This document shows positions 33,726 to 43,401 of a stretch of 64,000 bases of DNA, piece by piece (the stretch's first letter is position 1; each line of letters begins with the position of its first letter). The notes under the pieces are model-generated. The model was not told the origin of the DNA. It saw nothing but the letters and a program-made list of their open reading frames with translations, and made no database searches. The DNA is taken from assembly GCA_041739465.1 (NCBI GenBank), contig JBGSNX010000023.1, positions 1 through 64,000 on the forward strand, in the 5' to 3' direction. The translations under genes and the position numbers were made by a program. This DNA comes from BOKV01 sp041739465 (GTDB lineage: Bacteria; Pseudomonadota; Alphaproteobacteria; Rhizobiales; Rhizobiaceae).

Positions 33726-36128
33726 ATGACTGTCAAGCGCATCAGCCAGGACCGCCGGGAGGGAAGCGATGTCACCCCTTCGCAGGGCATGGCTGAGGCT
33801 GCCTTTCCAGTTCATAAAGCCAACTCGTCAGCCATTTCGGTCAGCTTGCCCAAGGTCGATGCGCCATCCATGGCAACGCCGGATGGACGGCATCTGGTCC
33901 AAACGCCGCAATGGCTTGAACCGGCACTGACGGTGCTGGCAGCACTGCCGGCGGCAATTGCGCTTTATCTTGGCCAGGCCAGCTTGGCAGTTTCTTTCTT
34001 GATGGTGTTGCTTGGCCTTTCGCTTTGGCGGGGCCATTTGCGCCTGTCTGCGGCTACCAAGGCAGCGGCACAGGAGCGGCTCAAGCTCTCTGGCGAGATC
34101 GAGTGCCTTGAAGACAAGGCATGGGAGTTGCGCGAAAGCGAGGAGCGCTATCGGAGCCTTGGCGAAGCGTTCGGCGATCTGGTCCTGCACTGCGATGCAG
34201 CCGGGAAAGTCATTTTCGCCAATCAGGCGCTGTGCACCATGTTCGGGGTACAGGCTGAAAACCTCCATGGCACCCTATTTTCGCCCGATGTTCTGGCCAA
34301 TTCCCGTGCCGATCTAACCCATTTGAGTCAGGGCGGTTATGTTGCGCGCGAATTGCAGATCGCCACGCCAACCGGAAACCGTTGGTTCCACTGGATAGAC
34401 CTGCCCATTCGCGACGAGATGACCGGACTGAATGCCACCCGCTCGGTTGCACGCGACATCACCGATCACAAATCGGCGCAGGAAGCCCTGGAAAATGCCC
34501 GGCAAAAGGCCGAACAGGCGAACCATGCCAAGTCGCGGTTCCTTGCCATGGTCAGCCATGAAATGCGCACGCCGCTCAATGGCATTCTGGGCATGTCCAG
34601 CCTGTTGCGCGACACCGATCCCTCGCCAGAACAGGCTGCCTATGTCGATGCGGTCTCCACTTCAGGTCAGGCGCTGCTGGCACTGATCGAAGACATGCTT
34701 GATTTGACATTGATCGAAGCCGGCCGGTTCGAACCGCGCCCTGCCGAGGTCAATCTGCACACGCTGGTGGAAGAAGTCTGCGAACTGCTTGCGGGCAGGG
34801 CCCACGCCAAATCCATCGAGCTTGCGCCATTCGTGTCTTTGGGTGTGCCTCCCCTTGTGTTGGCCGATGAAGGACGCATCCGGCAGGTGCTGGTGAACCT
34901 TGTCGGCAATGCCATCAAGTTCACCGAAAAAGGCGGCGTTTGCGTTCGCGTGGCAACCTTGCCTGTAAGTCTTGCAAGCGCTGAAGATATTGTGCGCTTT
35001 CAGTTCATCATCTCCGATACTGGCCCCGGCCTTGGAGAAGCAGACCGCGTCCGAATTTTTGACGAATTCTATCAGGCGGATTCCGCGGCAACCCGCCGAC
35101 ATGGTGGCGCGGGTTTGGGGCTTTCCATCTCGCAAGGCATTGTTCGCGCGCTTGGTGGCGAAATTGCAGTGCAATCGCAGGCCGGGAAGGGCTCCTCATT
35201 CCGTTTCGAACTGGAATTGCCCGTCATTGCTGATGCCACGGAGCGAACTAAGACCCGGCTTGCAGGGCAAAGGGTGCTTGTCGTTTCTTCGGGCGTGGCA
35301 GAACCGCAGGCAATTGCCGAGTATGTGGAAGCCAGCGGCGGAACGGCGGAAATCGCGCCAACCCTTGCTGATGCCCAAAAGCGGATTGCCGCCATTGGCA
35401 GTGACATGCCAGGTTCTGCAGGTTTTGATGTCCTGGTTTTCGATCCGTCGATTGCCCGTAATCCATCGCTCTCCTTGCAGAAGCTGCTGTGCAAGATGGC
35501 AACGCCGCCATTCACCGTCGTAATGGTGCAGCCGGGCGACCGGTCACGAACCGAAGGCCAGACCTCGGGCAGTTTTGATGCATGGCTGGTACGTCCGGTG
35601 CGTCGCAGTTCGCTGTTGCGGGTGCTGGGCGAACGCAGCGCCGAGCAACCGGATTTGCGTTCGATGCAGGCAGTTGCAAGGCCATTGCTCGCGCCCGGAG
35701 AAACCTTGCACAGGCTTGAAGTTCTCGTTGCCGAGGACAATTGCGTCAATGCGCTGCTGGTGCGAACCGTGCTTGAAAAGGCAGGTCAAAATGTCACCAT
35801 GGCCGCAGACGGGCGCGAGGCCTTGGCAAGGGTCCGCGAACTTGCAGCCAGTGGGCGGCAATATGATCTGGTCCTGATGGATCTGCACATGCCGCAGATG
35901 GATGGTCTTTCAGCGATCCGGGCCATTCGAAAGTCTGAAAAACGCGCAGGCTTGCCGCACACCCGCATTCTGACGCTTTCAGCCGAAGAGCAGAACTCCG
36001 CCCAGCTGGAAAGCCGCCAAGCGGGAGCAAATGGCTACATTACCAAGCCGGTCTCGCCAAACGCTTTGGTCGATTTGCTGCGAAGCCATGGCGCGACAGA
36101 TAAAAATTCTGTCAAAATGGCGTCGTAA
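33726..36128 (+). CDS. Hybrid sensor histidine kinase with degenerate and canonical receiver domains
   Basis: An 800-residue inner-membrane hybrid kinase. In order: basic N-terminus, two membrane segments (about 63-101), a PAS domain (about 137-250), HisKA with phospho-acceptor His278 in FLAMVSHEMRTPLNGIL, HATPase (N box LVNLVGNAIKFTEKGG, G1 DTGPGLGE, G2 GGAGLGLSIS), a receiver-like domain at about 513-636 that lacks the usual acidic pair, and a canonical receiver at about 664-788 with Asp719 in LVLMDLHMPQMDG and Lys774 in YITKPVSPN. No partner regulator is adjacent. Start at 33726 (MTVKRISQDR), with AAGG eight bases upstream. Confidence 0.9.
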   Translation: MTVKRISQDRREGSDVTPSQGMAEAAFPVHKANSSAISVSLPKVDAPSMATPDGRHLVQTPQWLEPALTVLAALPAAIALYLGQASLAVSFLMVLLGLSLWRGHLRLSAATKAAAQERLKLSGEIECLEDKAWELRESEERYRSLGEAFGDLVLHCDAAGKVIFANQALCTMFGVQAENLHGTLFSPDVLANSRADLTHLSQGGYVARELQIATPTGNRWFHWIDLPIRDEMTGLNATRSVARDITDHKSAQEALENARQKAEQANHAKSRFLAMVSHEMRTPLNGILGMSSLLRDTDPSPEQAAYVDAVSTSGQALLALIEDMLDLTLIEAGRFEPRPAEVNLHTLVEEVCELLAGRAHAKSIELAPFVSLGVPPLVLADEGRIRQVLVNLVGNAIKFTEKGGVCVRVATLPVSLASAEDIVRFQFIISDTGPGLGEADRVRIFDEFYQADSAATRRHGGAGLGLSISQGIVRALGGEIAVQSQAGKGSSFRFELELPVIADATERTKTRLAGQRVLVVSSGVAEPQAIAEYVEASGGTAEIAPTLADAQKRIAAIGSDMPGSAGFDVLVFDPSIARNPSLSLQKLLCKMATPPFTVVMVQPGDRSRTEGQTSGSFDAWLVRPVRRSSLLRVLGERSAEQPDLRSMQAVARPLLAPGETLHRLEVLVAEDNCVNALLVRTVLEKAGQNVTMAADGREALARVRELAASGRQYDLVLMDLHMPQMDGLSAIRAIRKSEKRAGLPHTRILTLSAEEQNSAQLESRQAGANGYITKPVSPNALVDLLRSHGATDKNSVKMAS

Positions 36129-36187
36129 GTTTCTGCGAACCAGATGTGCTTCTGGCAGATGCATGGCTGCAGCATTGTGGAAAGCCC

Positions 36188-37084
36188 ATGACAATTCAGA
36201 CCAAGATCGAAAACCCGGCACACCCCACGCCACCGCTCGCACCCAGAGCTACAAGGGCATGGCACAGACCGCTTGATCCCGATGCGCCCGTTCTTGGCCG
36301 GATCGGAACGCTGGAAACACGGCTTGCGCGCAACATCGCGGAAATCCGCGCAGCCCAAGCCGTGCGTTACGAGGTGTTCATGCGGGAAATGGCAGCATCG
36401 CCCGGCCCGGTTGGTCGCATGCTCGGCCGTGACCGCGATCGTTGGGATGCCGTTTGTGACCATCTCCTGGTTATCGAAACGGCAGGTGCCAGCGAAAAAA
36501 TTGTGGGAACCTATCGCTTCCTGCGTTCTGCACAGGTGCAAGCATCCGGCGTGCCTTTTTACACCGCCGGGGAATTTGAGATCGGGCCCATGCTGGACAG
36601 GCACAAGGGTCTGGAATTCATGGAGCTCGGCCGGTCATGTGTCTTGGCGCCGTGGCGCACAAAACGGACCATCGAATTGCTCTGGCACGGTATCTGGGCG
36701 CTGGTGATCGCCCGCAAGGTTGATGTGCTGTTTGGGTGCGCGTCTTTTCCAGGCACCGACATTGCCCCACTGGCAGAGCAATTGTCTTTTCTCTACCACC
36801 ATGCCGCGGCAAGTTCGCAATGGCATGCAGGTTCAGCAAACGCTGATGCTGTTTGCATGAACCGGATGGAAAGCGACAAGGTCAACCCGAAACGGGCCTT
36901 GCGTTCGTTGCCACCCCTGATCAAGGGCTATTTGCGGCTTGGCGCCAAGTTTGGCCCGCAGGCAGTTGTCGACCACCGCTTCGGCGCGACTGACGTGCTC
37001 GTCATCTTGCCGGTGGCTTCCATCAGTCAAAGGTATGTTGGTCATTTCGGTGCAGATGCCAGCCGTCATGCTGCCGGCATCTGA
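36188..37084 (+). CDS. olsB: OlsB-like ornithine-acyl-ACP N-acyltransferase (GNAT fold)
   Basis: OlsB attaches a 3-hydroxyacyl chain to ornithine, the first step of ornithine-lipid synthesis. The 298-residue protein carries the family stretches IRAAQAVRYEVFMREM, CDHLLVIE, IVGTYRFLR, GEFEIGPM and LELGRSCV-like MELGRSCVLAPWR, then VDVLFGCASFPGTD and LPPLIKGYLRLGAKFG. The ATG at 36188 follows GGAAAG. The OlsA partner is not adjacent; plsC at 12744-13547 is one candidate. It converges with maeB with 5 bases between stops. Confidence 0.88.
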   Translation: MTIQTKIENPAHPTPPLAPRATRAWHRPLDPDAPVLGRIGTLETRLARNIAEIRAAQAVRYEVFMREMAASPGPVGRMLGRDRDRWDAVCDHLLVIETAGASEKIVGTYRFLRSAQVQASGVPFYTAGEFEIGPMLDRHKGLEFMELGRSCVLAPWRTKRTIELLWHGIWALVIARKVDVLFGCASFPGTDIAPLAEQLSFLYHHAAASSQWHAGSANADAVCMNRMESDKVNPKRALRSLPPLIKGYLRLGAKFGPQAVVDHRFGATDVLVILPVASISQRYVGHFGADASRHAAGI

Positions 37085-37089
37085 AACAT

Positions 37090-39369
37090 TCAGGCACTGA
37101 AGGCGGCAATCGCCGCCATGTTGACGATGTCGGAATCGCGCACACCCATCCGCACGATCTGCACCGGCTTGGCAAGCCCTGTCAGGATCGGCCCGATGAT
37201 GGTGGAGCCGCCCAGTTCCTGCAACATCAGCGTTGAAATGGACGCCGAGTGGAAGGCGGGCATCACCAATACATTGGCAGGTCCGGTAAGGCGGCAGAAT
37301 GGATAATGCGCCATTTTTTCCGTGTTGAGCGCGACATCAGCACCCATTTCGCCATCATACTCGAAATCAACGCCGCGCTGGTCCAGCAGCTTCACCGCGT
37401 CACGAACCTTCTGCGAGCGCTCGCCGGCCGGATGTCCGAAGGTCGAGTAGGCAAGCATCGCAACGCGCGGCTCGTAACCCATCGTGCGTGCAAATCCAGC
37501 CGCTTCGCAGGCGATGTTCGCCAACTCTTCCGCAGATGGCATGTCGGAAATGGCCGTATCGGCAACGATCACATTGCGGCCGCGGCAAATCGCGATGGTT
37601 GCGCCGATCACCTGGTGCTTGGGCATCGGGTCAATGACCCGGCGCACATCGTCAAGCACCGTCGAATAGTTGCGGGTGACGCCCGAAACCATCCCGTCCG
37701 CTTCGCCCAGCGCCACCATGCAGGCCGAAAAGATGTTGCGGTCCGTGTTCACCATCCGCAGGCAGTCGCGGTAAAGATAGCCTTCGCGTTGCAGCCGCGC
37801 ATAGAGGAAGTCGGCGTAGTCCGAGGTCCGCTCCGAATGGCGCGCGTTGATGAGCTCGATGTTTGCCCGCTCAAGGTCGATGCCAGCTTTTGCCGCCATG
37901 TCCGCCATCGGTTCGTCGCGGCCAACCAGAATGGCGGTTCCAAGCCCCTGGTTCACATAGGAGATGGCAGCGCGCATCACCTGTTCTTCTTCGCCTTCTG
38001 CAAAAACCATACGCTTGGGATTGCGCCGCACCCGCTCATAAATGCGCTGTAGGGTCGATGCGATCGGATCGCGCCGCGCCGACAATTGCCGTGCATAGGC
38101 GTCGAGATTGATGATGGGGCGCTTGGCAACGCCCGATTCTGCCGCAGCCCGCGCCACCGCGACCGGTATTTCGCTGATGAGACGCGGATCAAATGGAACC
38201 GGAATGATGTAGCCGGGGCCAAATTTTGGCCGGTTGCCCTGGTAGGCGCTGGCGACTTCATCGGGCACATCTTCCCGCGCCAGCCGCGCGAGGGCTTGTG
38301 CTGCGGCAATTTTCATCGGCTCGTTGATGGTGGTGGCCCGAACATCCAGCGCACCGCGAAAGATGTAGGGAAAGCCAAGCACGTTGTTGACCTGGTTGGG
38401 ATAATCCGACCGGCCTGTTGCCATGATGGCATCAGAGCGGATTGCCTCCACCTCGTCCGGGGTGATTTCCGGGTCTGGGTTGGCCATGGCGAAAATGATC
38501 GGATTTGTTGCCATTGACGCCACCATTTCCGGCGTCAGGGCACCTTTGACCGAAAGTCCGAGGAAAACATCCGCCCCGTCGAGCGCGGCTTCCAGGCTGC
38601 GCGCATCGGTTTCCACCGCATGGGCAGATTTCCACTGGTTCATCCCGTCTTCGCGGCCCTTGTAGACAGGTCCCTTGGTGTCACACAAAATGATGTTGCC
38701 CGGCGCAAACCCCATGGCCTTGATGAGTTCGATGCAGGCAATTCCTGCTGCCCCTGCGCCATTGCAGACGAGCTTTGTGGTTTTCATGTCGCGGCCCGTG
38801 AGGTGCATCGCGTTGATGAGGCCGGCGGCCGCAATGATCGCGGTGCCATGCTGGTCATCGTGGAAAACCGGGATGTCCATCATTTCGCGCAATGTTTGCT
38901 CGATGATGAAGCAGTCGGGCGCCTTGATGTCTTCAAGGTTGATCCCGCCAAAAGACGGGCCAAGATAGCGTACCGACGCGATGAATGCATCGATGTCCTG
39001 GGTGTCGATTTCAAGATCGATGGAATCGACATCTGCAAAGCGCTTGAACAGCACTGCCTTGCCTTCCATCACCGGCTTTGAAGCCAGCGCACCAAGATTG
39101 CCAAGGCCCAGGATCGCCGTTCCGTTGGATATGACTGCAACCATGTTGCCACGCGCGGTGTAGTCATAGGCGGTTTCGGGGTTTTCAAAGATCGCCTTCA
39201 CGGGCGCGGCTACGCCGGGCGAATAGGCGAGCGAAAGATCGCGCTGGGTTGCCATCGGCTTGGTCGGCGTGATCTCGAGCTTGCCAGGGCGGCCCCGCGC
39301 GTGAAAGTCCAGCGCTTCAGCATCGGATACCGATGGTCGACGACCCTTACCCGAATTGTCCGATGCCAT
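37090..39369 (-). CDS. maeB: NADP-dependent malic enzyme with C-terminal phosphotransacetylase domain
   Basis: Decarboxylates malate to pyruvate, making NADPH. At 759 residues from the ATG at 39369 (MASDNSGKGR, GGGAG eight bases upstream) it is the long form. The N-terminal malic enzyme (about 1-420) shows RDLSLAYSPGVAAPVKAI, FHDDQHGTAIIAAAGLINA and VCNGAGAAGIACIELIKA. The C-terminal phosphate-acetyl/butyryltransferase-like domain (about 430-755) shows GLGTAILVGRDEPM and MPAFHSASISTLMLQELGG. In rhizobia this domain is usually not catalytic and mediates acetyl-CoA regulation. It is divergent from mutS. Confidence 0.95.
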   Translation of the reverse strand: MASDNSGKGRRPSVSDAEALDFHARGRPGKLEITPTKPMATQRDLSLAYSPGVAAPVKAIFENPETAYDYTARGNMVAVISNGTAILGLGNLGALASKPVMEGKAVLFKRFADVDSIDLEIDTQDIDAFIASVRYLGPSFGGINLEDIKAPDCFIIEQTLREMMDIPVFHDDQHGTAIIAAAGLINAMHLTGRDMKTTKLVCNGAGAAGIACIELIKAMGFAPGNIILCDTKGPVYKGREDGMNQWKSAHAVETDARSLEAALDGADVFLGLSVKGALTPEMVASMATNPIIFAMANPDPEITPDEVEAIRSDAIMATGRSDYPNQVNNVLGFPYIFRGALDVRATTINEPMKIAAAQALARLAREDVPDEVASAYQGNRPKFGPGYIIPVPFDPRLISEIPVAVARAAAESGVAKRPIINLDAYARQLSARRDPIASTLQRIYERVRRNPKRMVFAEGEEEQVMRAAISYVNQGLGTAILVGRDEPMADMAAKAGIDLERANIELINARHSERTSDYADFLYARLQREGYLYRDCLRMVNTDRNIFSACMVALGEADGMVSGVTRNYSTVLDDVRRVIDPMPKHQVIGATIAICRGRNVIVADTAISDMPSAEELANIACEAAGFARTMGYEPRVAMLAYSTFGHPAGERSQKVRDAVKLLDQRGVDFEYDGEMGADVALNTEKMAHYPFCRLTGPANVLVMPAFHSASISTLMLQELGGSTIIGPILTGLAKPVQIVRMGVRDSDIVNMAAIAAFSA

Positions 39370-39406
39370 GCGAATGCTCCCAACCTTTGTCGTATACCCG
39401 GCGATC

Positions 39407-39422
39407 CACCGCCTTTGCGGTG
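39407..39422. repeat. Hairpin in the maeB-mutS divergent gap
   Basis: CACCGC and GCGGTG around a CTTT loop, a perfect six-pair stem, 38 bases upstream of the maeB start in the 172-base divergent region. It may be part of the maeB leader or an operator. No obvious promoter pair was found near it. Confidence 0.3.
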
Positions 39423-39541
39423 ATTTGCGCCCTTTTGGCACGTTCCCCCATGTTTTCCAACAAGTGCTGACAGGGGTTTGGCTTGCCATGCCTGAGCGCA
39501 TCGGGAATGGTCTTGCAAAATTGCAGGACAACAAGGCGACA

Positions 39542-42262
39542 ATGGAACAGGGACTGGAAACCAGCACAACATTGGACAGCGGGACAGCATCTGCTGCCCG
39601 GCCAACGCCGATGATGGAGCAGTATGTTGAGATCAAGTCGGCAAATCCCGACATGCTGCTGTTTTACCGGATGGGCGATTTTTACGAACTGTTTTTCGAA
39701 GATGCCGAGATTGCGTCGCGGGCACTTGGCATAACCCTTACCAAGCGGGGAAAGCATCAGGGCGAAGACATCCCCATGTGCGGCGTTCCCGTCCATGCGG
39801 CAGAAGAGTATCTGCACAAGCTGATTTCGCTTGGGCACCGTGTCGCAGTTTGCGAGCAGGTCGAAGACCCGGCGGAGGCGCGCAAGCGCGGCTCCAAATC
39901 GGTGGTGCGCCGGGATGTGGTGCGTCTTGTAACGCCCGGCACCATCACCGAGGAACGGTTACTTGATCCGGGCCGTGACAATTTTCTGGCAGCGCTCGCC
40001 CGCATCAAGGTGGGTGAGGGCCGTGATGAACTGGCGCTTGCTTGGATAGACCTTTCCACCGGCGCATTCACTGTTTGCGAAACCAGCATTGAAAAACTGG
40101 CCGCCGATCTTGCCCGGGTAGAGCCAAGCGAGATCGTGGTCCCGGACTCCCTTTTTACCGATCCTGCATGGCGCGGCATTTTCGAAAATTCACGGGCAGC
40201 GCTTACCCCGCAGCCTTTCAGCTTTTTTGACAGCATGGCCGCCACCGGCAGGCTGGAGCAACATTTTGGCGTGAAAACGCTGGAGGGGTTCGGCAATTTT
40301 TCGCGGGTCGAACGCGCGGCGGCAGGTGCGGTTCTCGCCTATGTCGAGAAGACGCAGATTTTGCAGCGCCCCGCGCTTTCGCGGCCGGTTCGTGAGAACG
40401 GCAGTGCAGCGATGTACATCGACCACGCGACACGGGCCAATCTGGAACTGGTACGAACCCTTTCGGGCGAACGCGAAGGCAGCCTTCTCAAGGCAATTGA
40501 CCGCACTTTGACCGGCGGTGGTTCGCGGTTGCTTTCCCGCAGGCTGATGAACCCGCTGACGGATCCCGCGGAAATATCCCGAAGACTGGAATCGGTGCAG
40601 TTCTTGCTCGAAAACAACGGTCTCTGCACGAAATTGCGGGGGTTACTGCGAAACTGCCCGGATATTCCAAGGGCGCTTTCCCGCCTTTCCCTCAACCGCG
40701 GCGGGCCGAGGGACCTTGGTTCGATTGCGGCAGGTGTTGCCATTGCACAGGAAATATCAGCACTGCTTGAACAGGGCGACTTGCCTGCGGAACTTGCGGC
40801 CGCCGCTGCCGGATTGGGTGCAGCACCTGGCGCGCTTGGCCACGAACTTGCCGCGACCTTGTCGCAGGAATTGCCGATGTTGCGCCGCGACGGCGGCTTT
40901 GTGCGGCAGGGGCGGGACGGCGAACTCGATGAACTGCGCCAGCTGCGCGACGAAAGTCGCCAGGTGATTGCCCGCATGCAGACAGCCTATTGCGATGAAA
41001 GCGGCGTCCGTTCTTTGAAAATCCGCTACAACAATGTGCTGGGCTATTTCATCGAGGTTACCGCAAACAATGCCGGACCGCTGGTTTCCGAGGCAGGCAA
41101 GGCGCGGTTCATCCACCGCCAGACGCTGGCAAATGCCATGCGCTTCACCACGAGCGAGCTGGCGGAAATCGAAACAAAGATTGCCAATGCCGCCGGGCGG
41201 GCTCTGGAAATAGAGCTCGCGCTTTTTGACGGGATGCAGGCCCATGTGGTGGGTGAGGCTGGAGCGCTGGCAGGAGCAGCGGAAGCCTTGGCTGTTCTTG
41301 ATGTTGCCAGTGCGCTGGCTGTGCTGGCGCGCGATGAAGACTGGTGCAGGCCTTTGGTTGACGACAGCCTTTCCTTCCGCATTGAAGGAGGCCGCCACCC
41401 TGTGGTTGAGCAGGCTTTGCGCCGGTCAGGCGGCAGTTTTGTTTCAAATGACAGCGACATCGGCCCTGGCGAGGGCGATGATGCAGGGCGCATCTGGCTG
41501 ATCACCGGACCGAACATGGGCGGCAAGTCGACCTTTCTGCGCCAGAATGCGTTGATTGCAATTCTCGCCCAGTCAGGTTCGTTTGTTCCCGCAAAATCCG
41601 CCCGGATAGGTGTTGTAGACCGGCTCTTCAGCCGGGTCGGCGCGGCAGACGATCTGGCGCGCGGTCGCTCGACCTTCATGGTGGAAATGGTCGAAACCGC
41701 GGCCATTCTCAATCAGGCAACCGAACGCTCACTGGTAATCCTTGATGAAATCGGCCGCGGGACGGCCACTTTTGACGGTCTGTCCATCGCTTGGGCGGCA
41801 ATCGAGCATCTGCACGCGGCAAACCGTTCGCGCTCGCTGTTTGCAACCCATTATCATGAACTGACTGCCCTTTCGCAGGCATTGCCGCGTCTGGCAAATG
41901 TGACGATGAAAGTGCGCGAATGGCAGGGCGAGGTGGTGTTCCTGCACGAAATTGCCGCTGGTGCAGCTGACCGGTCCTATGGAATTCAGGTGGCAAGGCT
42001 GGCTGGACTTCCACCGGCGGTGATTTCACGCGCAAGGGCAGTGCTGGAACAGCTTGAAAATGCCGAACGCTCAAAGCCGGTCGCCGCGATGGTCGACGAT
42101 CTGCCGCTGTTTTCAGTGGATGCGCGCCTCAAACCGCAGTCTGCGCCTCGCGAAAATGCGCTGCTGGCAGCGGTCAAGGCGCTTTCACCCGACGAGTTGA
42201 GCCCGCGCGAAGCGTTGGAGAAGCTCTATGAATTGCGCCGTCTGGCCGGTGAGGGAAACTGA
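39542..42262 (+). CDS. mutS: DNA mismatch repair protein MutS
   Basis: MutS recognises mismatches and starts repair. The mismatch-binding Phe-x-Glu is in LLFYRMGDFYELFFEDAE near residue 40. The core domains follow, then the ATPase with Walker A ITGPNMGGKSTFLRQNAL (about 655-670), Walker B LVILDEIGRGTATFDGLS and the FATHYHELTALS motif. I chose the ATG at 39542 (MEQGLETSTT, 906 residues): it is preceded by AAGG and gives the usual distance to the first motif. The frame is open upstream to 39356, overlapping the maeB start. Confidence 0.97.
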   Translation: MEQGLETSTTLDSGTASAARPTPMMEQYVEIKSANPDMLLFYRMGDFYELFFEDAEIASRALGITLTKRGKHQGEDIPMCGVPVHAAEEYLHKLISLGHRVAVCEQVEDPAEARKRGSKSVVRRDVVRLVTPGTITEERLLDPGRDNFLAALARIKVGEGRDELALAWIDLSTGAFTVCETSIEKLAADLARVEPSEIVVPDSLFTDPAWRGIFENSRAALTPQPFSFFDSMAATGRLEQHFGVKTLEGFGNFSRVERAAAGAVLAYVEKTQILQRPALSRPVRENGSAAMYIDHATRANLELVRTLSGEREGSLLKAIDRTLTGGGSRLLSRRLMNPLTDPAEISRRLESVQFLLENNGLCTKLRGLLRNCPDIPRALSRLSLNRGGPRDLGSIAAGVAIAQEISALLEQGDLPAELAAAAAGLGAAPGALGHELAATLSQELPMLRRDGGFVRQGRDGELDELRQLRDESRQVIARMQTAYCDESGVRSLKIRYNNVLGYFIEVTANNAGPLVSEAGKARFIHRQTLANAMRFTTSELAEIETKIANAAGRALEIELALFDGMQAHVVGEAGALAGAAEALAVLDVASALAVLARDEDWCRPLVDDSLSFRIEGGRHPVVEQALRRSGGSFVSNDSDIGPGEGDDAGRIWLITGPNMGGKSTFLRQNALIAILAQSGSFVPAKSARIGVVDRLFSRVGAADDLARGRSTFMVEMVETAAILNQATERSLVILDEIGRGTATFDGLSIAWAAIEHLHAANRSRSLFATHYHELTALSQALPRLANVTMKVREWQGEVVFLHEIAAGAADRSYGIQVARLAGLPPAVISRARAVLEQLENAERSKPVAAMVDDLPLFSVDARLKPQSAPRENALLAAVKALSPDELSPREALEKLYELRRLAGEGN

Positions 42263-42272
42263 GACTTGCTGA

Positions 42273-43268
42273 TCACAAACCTTCTTCTTCCAGCAGGGCT
42301 TTCAGGTCCTGGCGTGGGCGAGGGCCGATCTGTTGAATGACGCAGGCCGCAGCCAGCGAGGCAATTCGGGCACATTGCGCAAGGTTTCGCCCATTCGTCA
42401 GGCCAAACAGGAAGCCGGCGGCATAAAGGTCGCCAGCCCCGGTGGTATCCACCACCTTGTCGACCGGGTGCGCCTCGATCGTGTGGGTCTCGCTGCCGCT
42501 GACAATCACGCTGCCCTTTTCGCTGCGTGTGACCGCAGCCAGTGCGCAGTCCTTGCGGACGGCCTCAAGCGCAGTTTCAAAGGATGCGGTTTCATACAAC
42601 GACTTGATTTCGGACTCATTGGCAAAAACGATGTCCACTGTGCCCGACCGCATGAGGTCAAGAAATTCTCCCCTGTAGCGATCAACGCAAAACGGGTCTG
42701 AAAGTGTCATCGAGAACCGGCGTTTGTGCTGGTGGGCGATCTTTGCCGCGAGGCGGATGGCTTCCTTCGCCTGCGGCGGATCCCACAGGTATCCCTCAAA
42801 ATACGTGATCTGTGATGCTGCAACGACTTCGGCATCGATGTCATCGGGACCAAGCTCGACACAGGCACCCAGATACGTGTTCATTGAGCGCTCGCCGTCT
42901 GGCGATACAAAGATCATGGATCGCGCGGTGGGTGGCGGGCTTTTGAGTGGCTTCGTTTCGAAGTGAACGTCAATGGCGTGAATGTCGTGGCGAAAGAACC
43001 GCCCCAAGCCGTCATCAGCCACCTTGCCGAAATAGGCAGCCTTGCCGCCCAGCCCGGCGACGCCTGCCGCCGTGTTGCCGGCGCTTCCGCCCGATGCCTG
43101 GATAGCCGGCCCCATGACCGAATAGAGATGTTCGGCCCGTGCTGTGTCGATGAGGTTCATGGCACCGCGAATGATGTTTTCGTGCACGAGAAAATCATCT
43201 TCGCAATGGGCAATGATGTCGACAATCGCATTGCCGATGGTGAGGACGTCGTATTTCGCTGAAGACAT
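42273..43268 (-). CDS. PfkB family adenosine kinase-type nucleoside kinase
   Basis: A ribokinase-family enzyme of 331 residues, most similar in layout to alphaproteobacterial adenosine kinases. The N-terminus YDVLTIGNAIVDIIAHCED and the substrate-site IQASGGSAGNTAAGVAGLGG are typical. The C-terminal PfkB signature VDTTGAGDLYAAGFLFGLTN holds the catalytic Asp. It would phosphorylate a purine nucleoside with ATP, complementing the salvage genes at 58320-64000, though specificity is not provable from sequence. It converges with mutS, 10 bases apart. Confidence 0.85.
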   Translation of the reverse strand: MSSAKYDVLTIGNAIVDIIAHCEDDFLVHENIIRGAMNLIDTARAEHLYSVMGPAIQASGGSAGNTAAGVAGLGGKAAYFGKVADDGLGRFFRHDIHAIDVHFETKPLKSPPPTARSMIFVSPDGERSMNTYLGACVELGPDDIDAEVVAASQITYFEGYLWDPPQAKEAIRLAAKIAHQHKRRFSMTLSDPFCVDRYRGEFLDLMRSGTVDIVFANESEIKSLYETASFETALEAVRKDCALAAVTRSEKGSVIVSGSETHTIEAHPVDKVVDTTGAGDLYAAGFLFGLTNGRNLAQCARIASLAAACVIQQIGPRPRQDLKALLEEEGL

Positions 43269-43401
43269 TGGGTTTTCCGGGGAGGATGAACTGGCGCGCC
43301 GTCCTTAGCGCTGATGCCGCACAATTGGAACCCTGCTTGAACCACACAATTGGCATTCCCATTTCAGGCATGCAGGACTCGGGAAGGCAGGAAACGACAC
43401 A

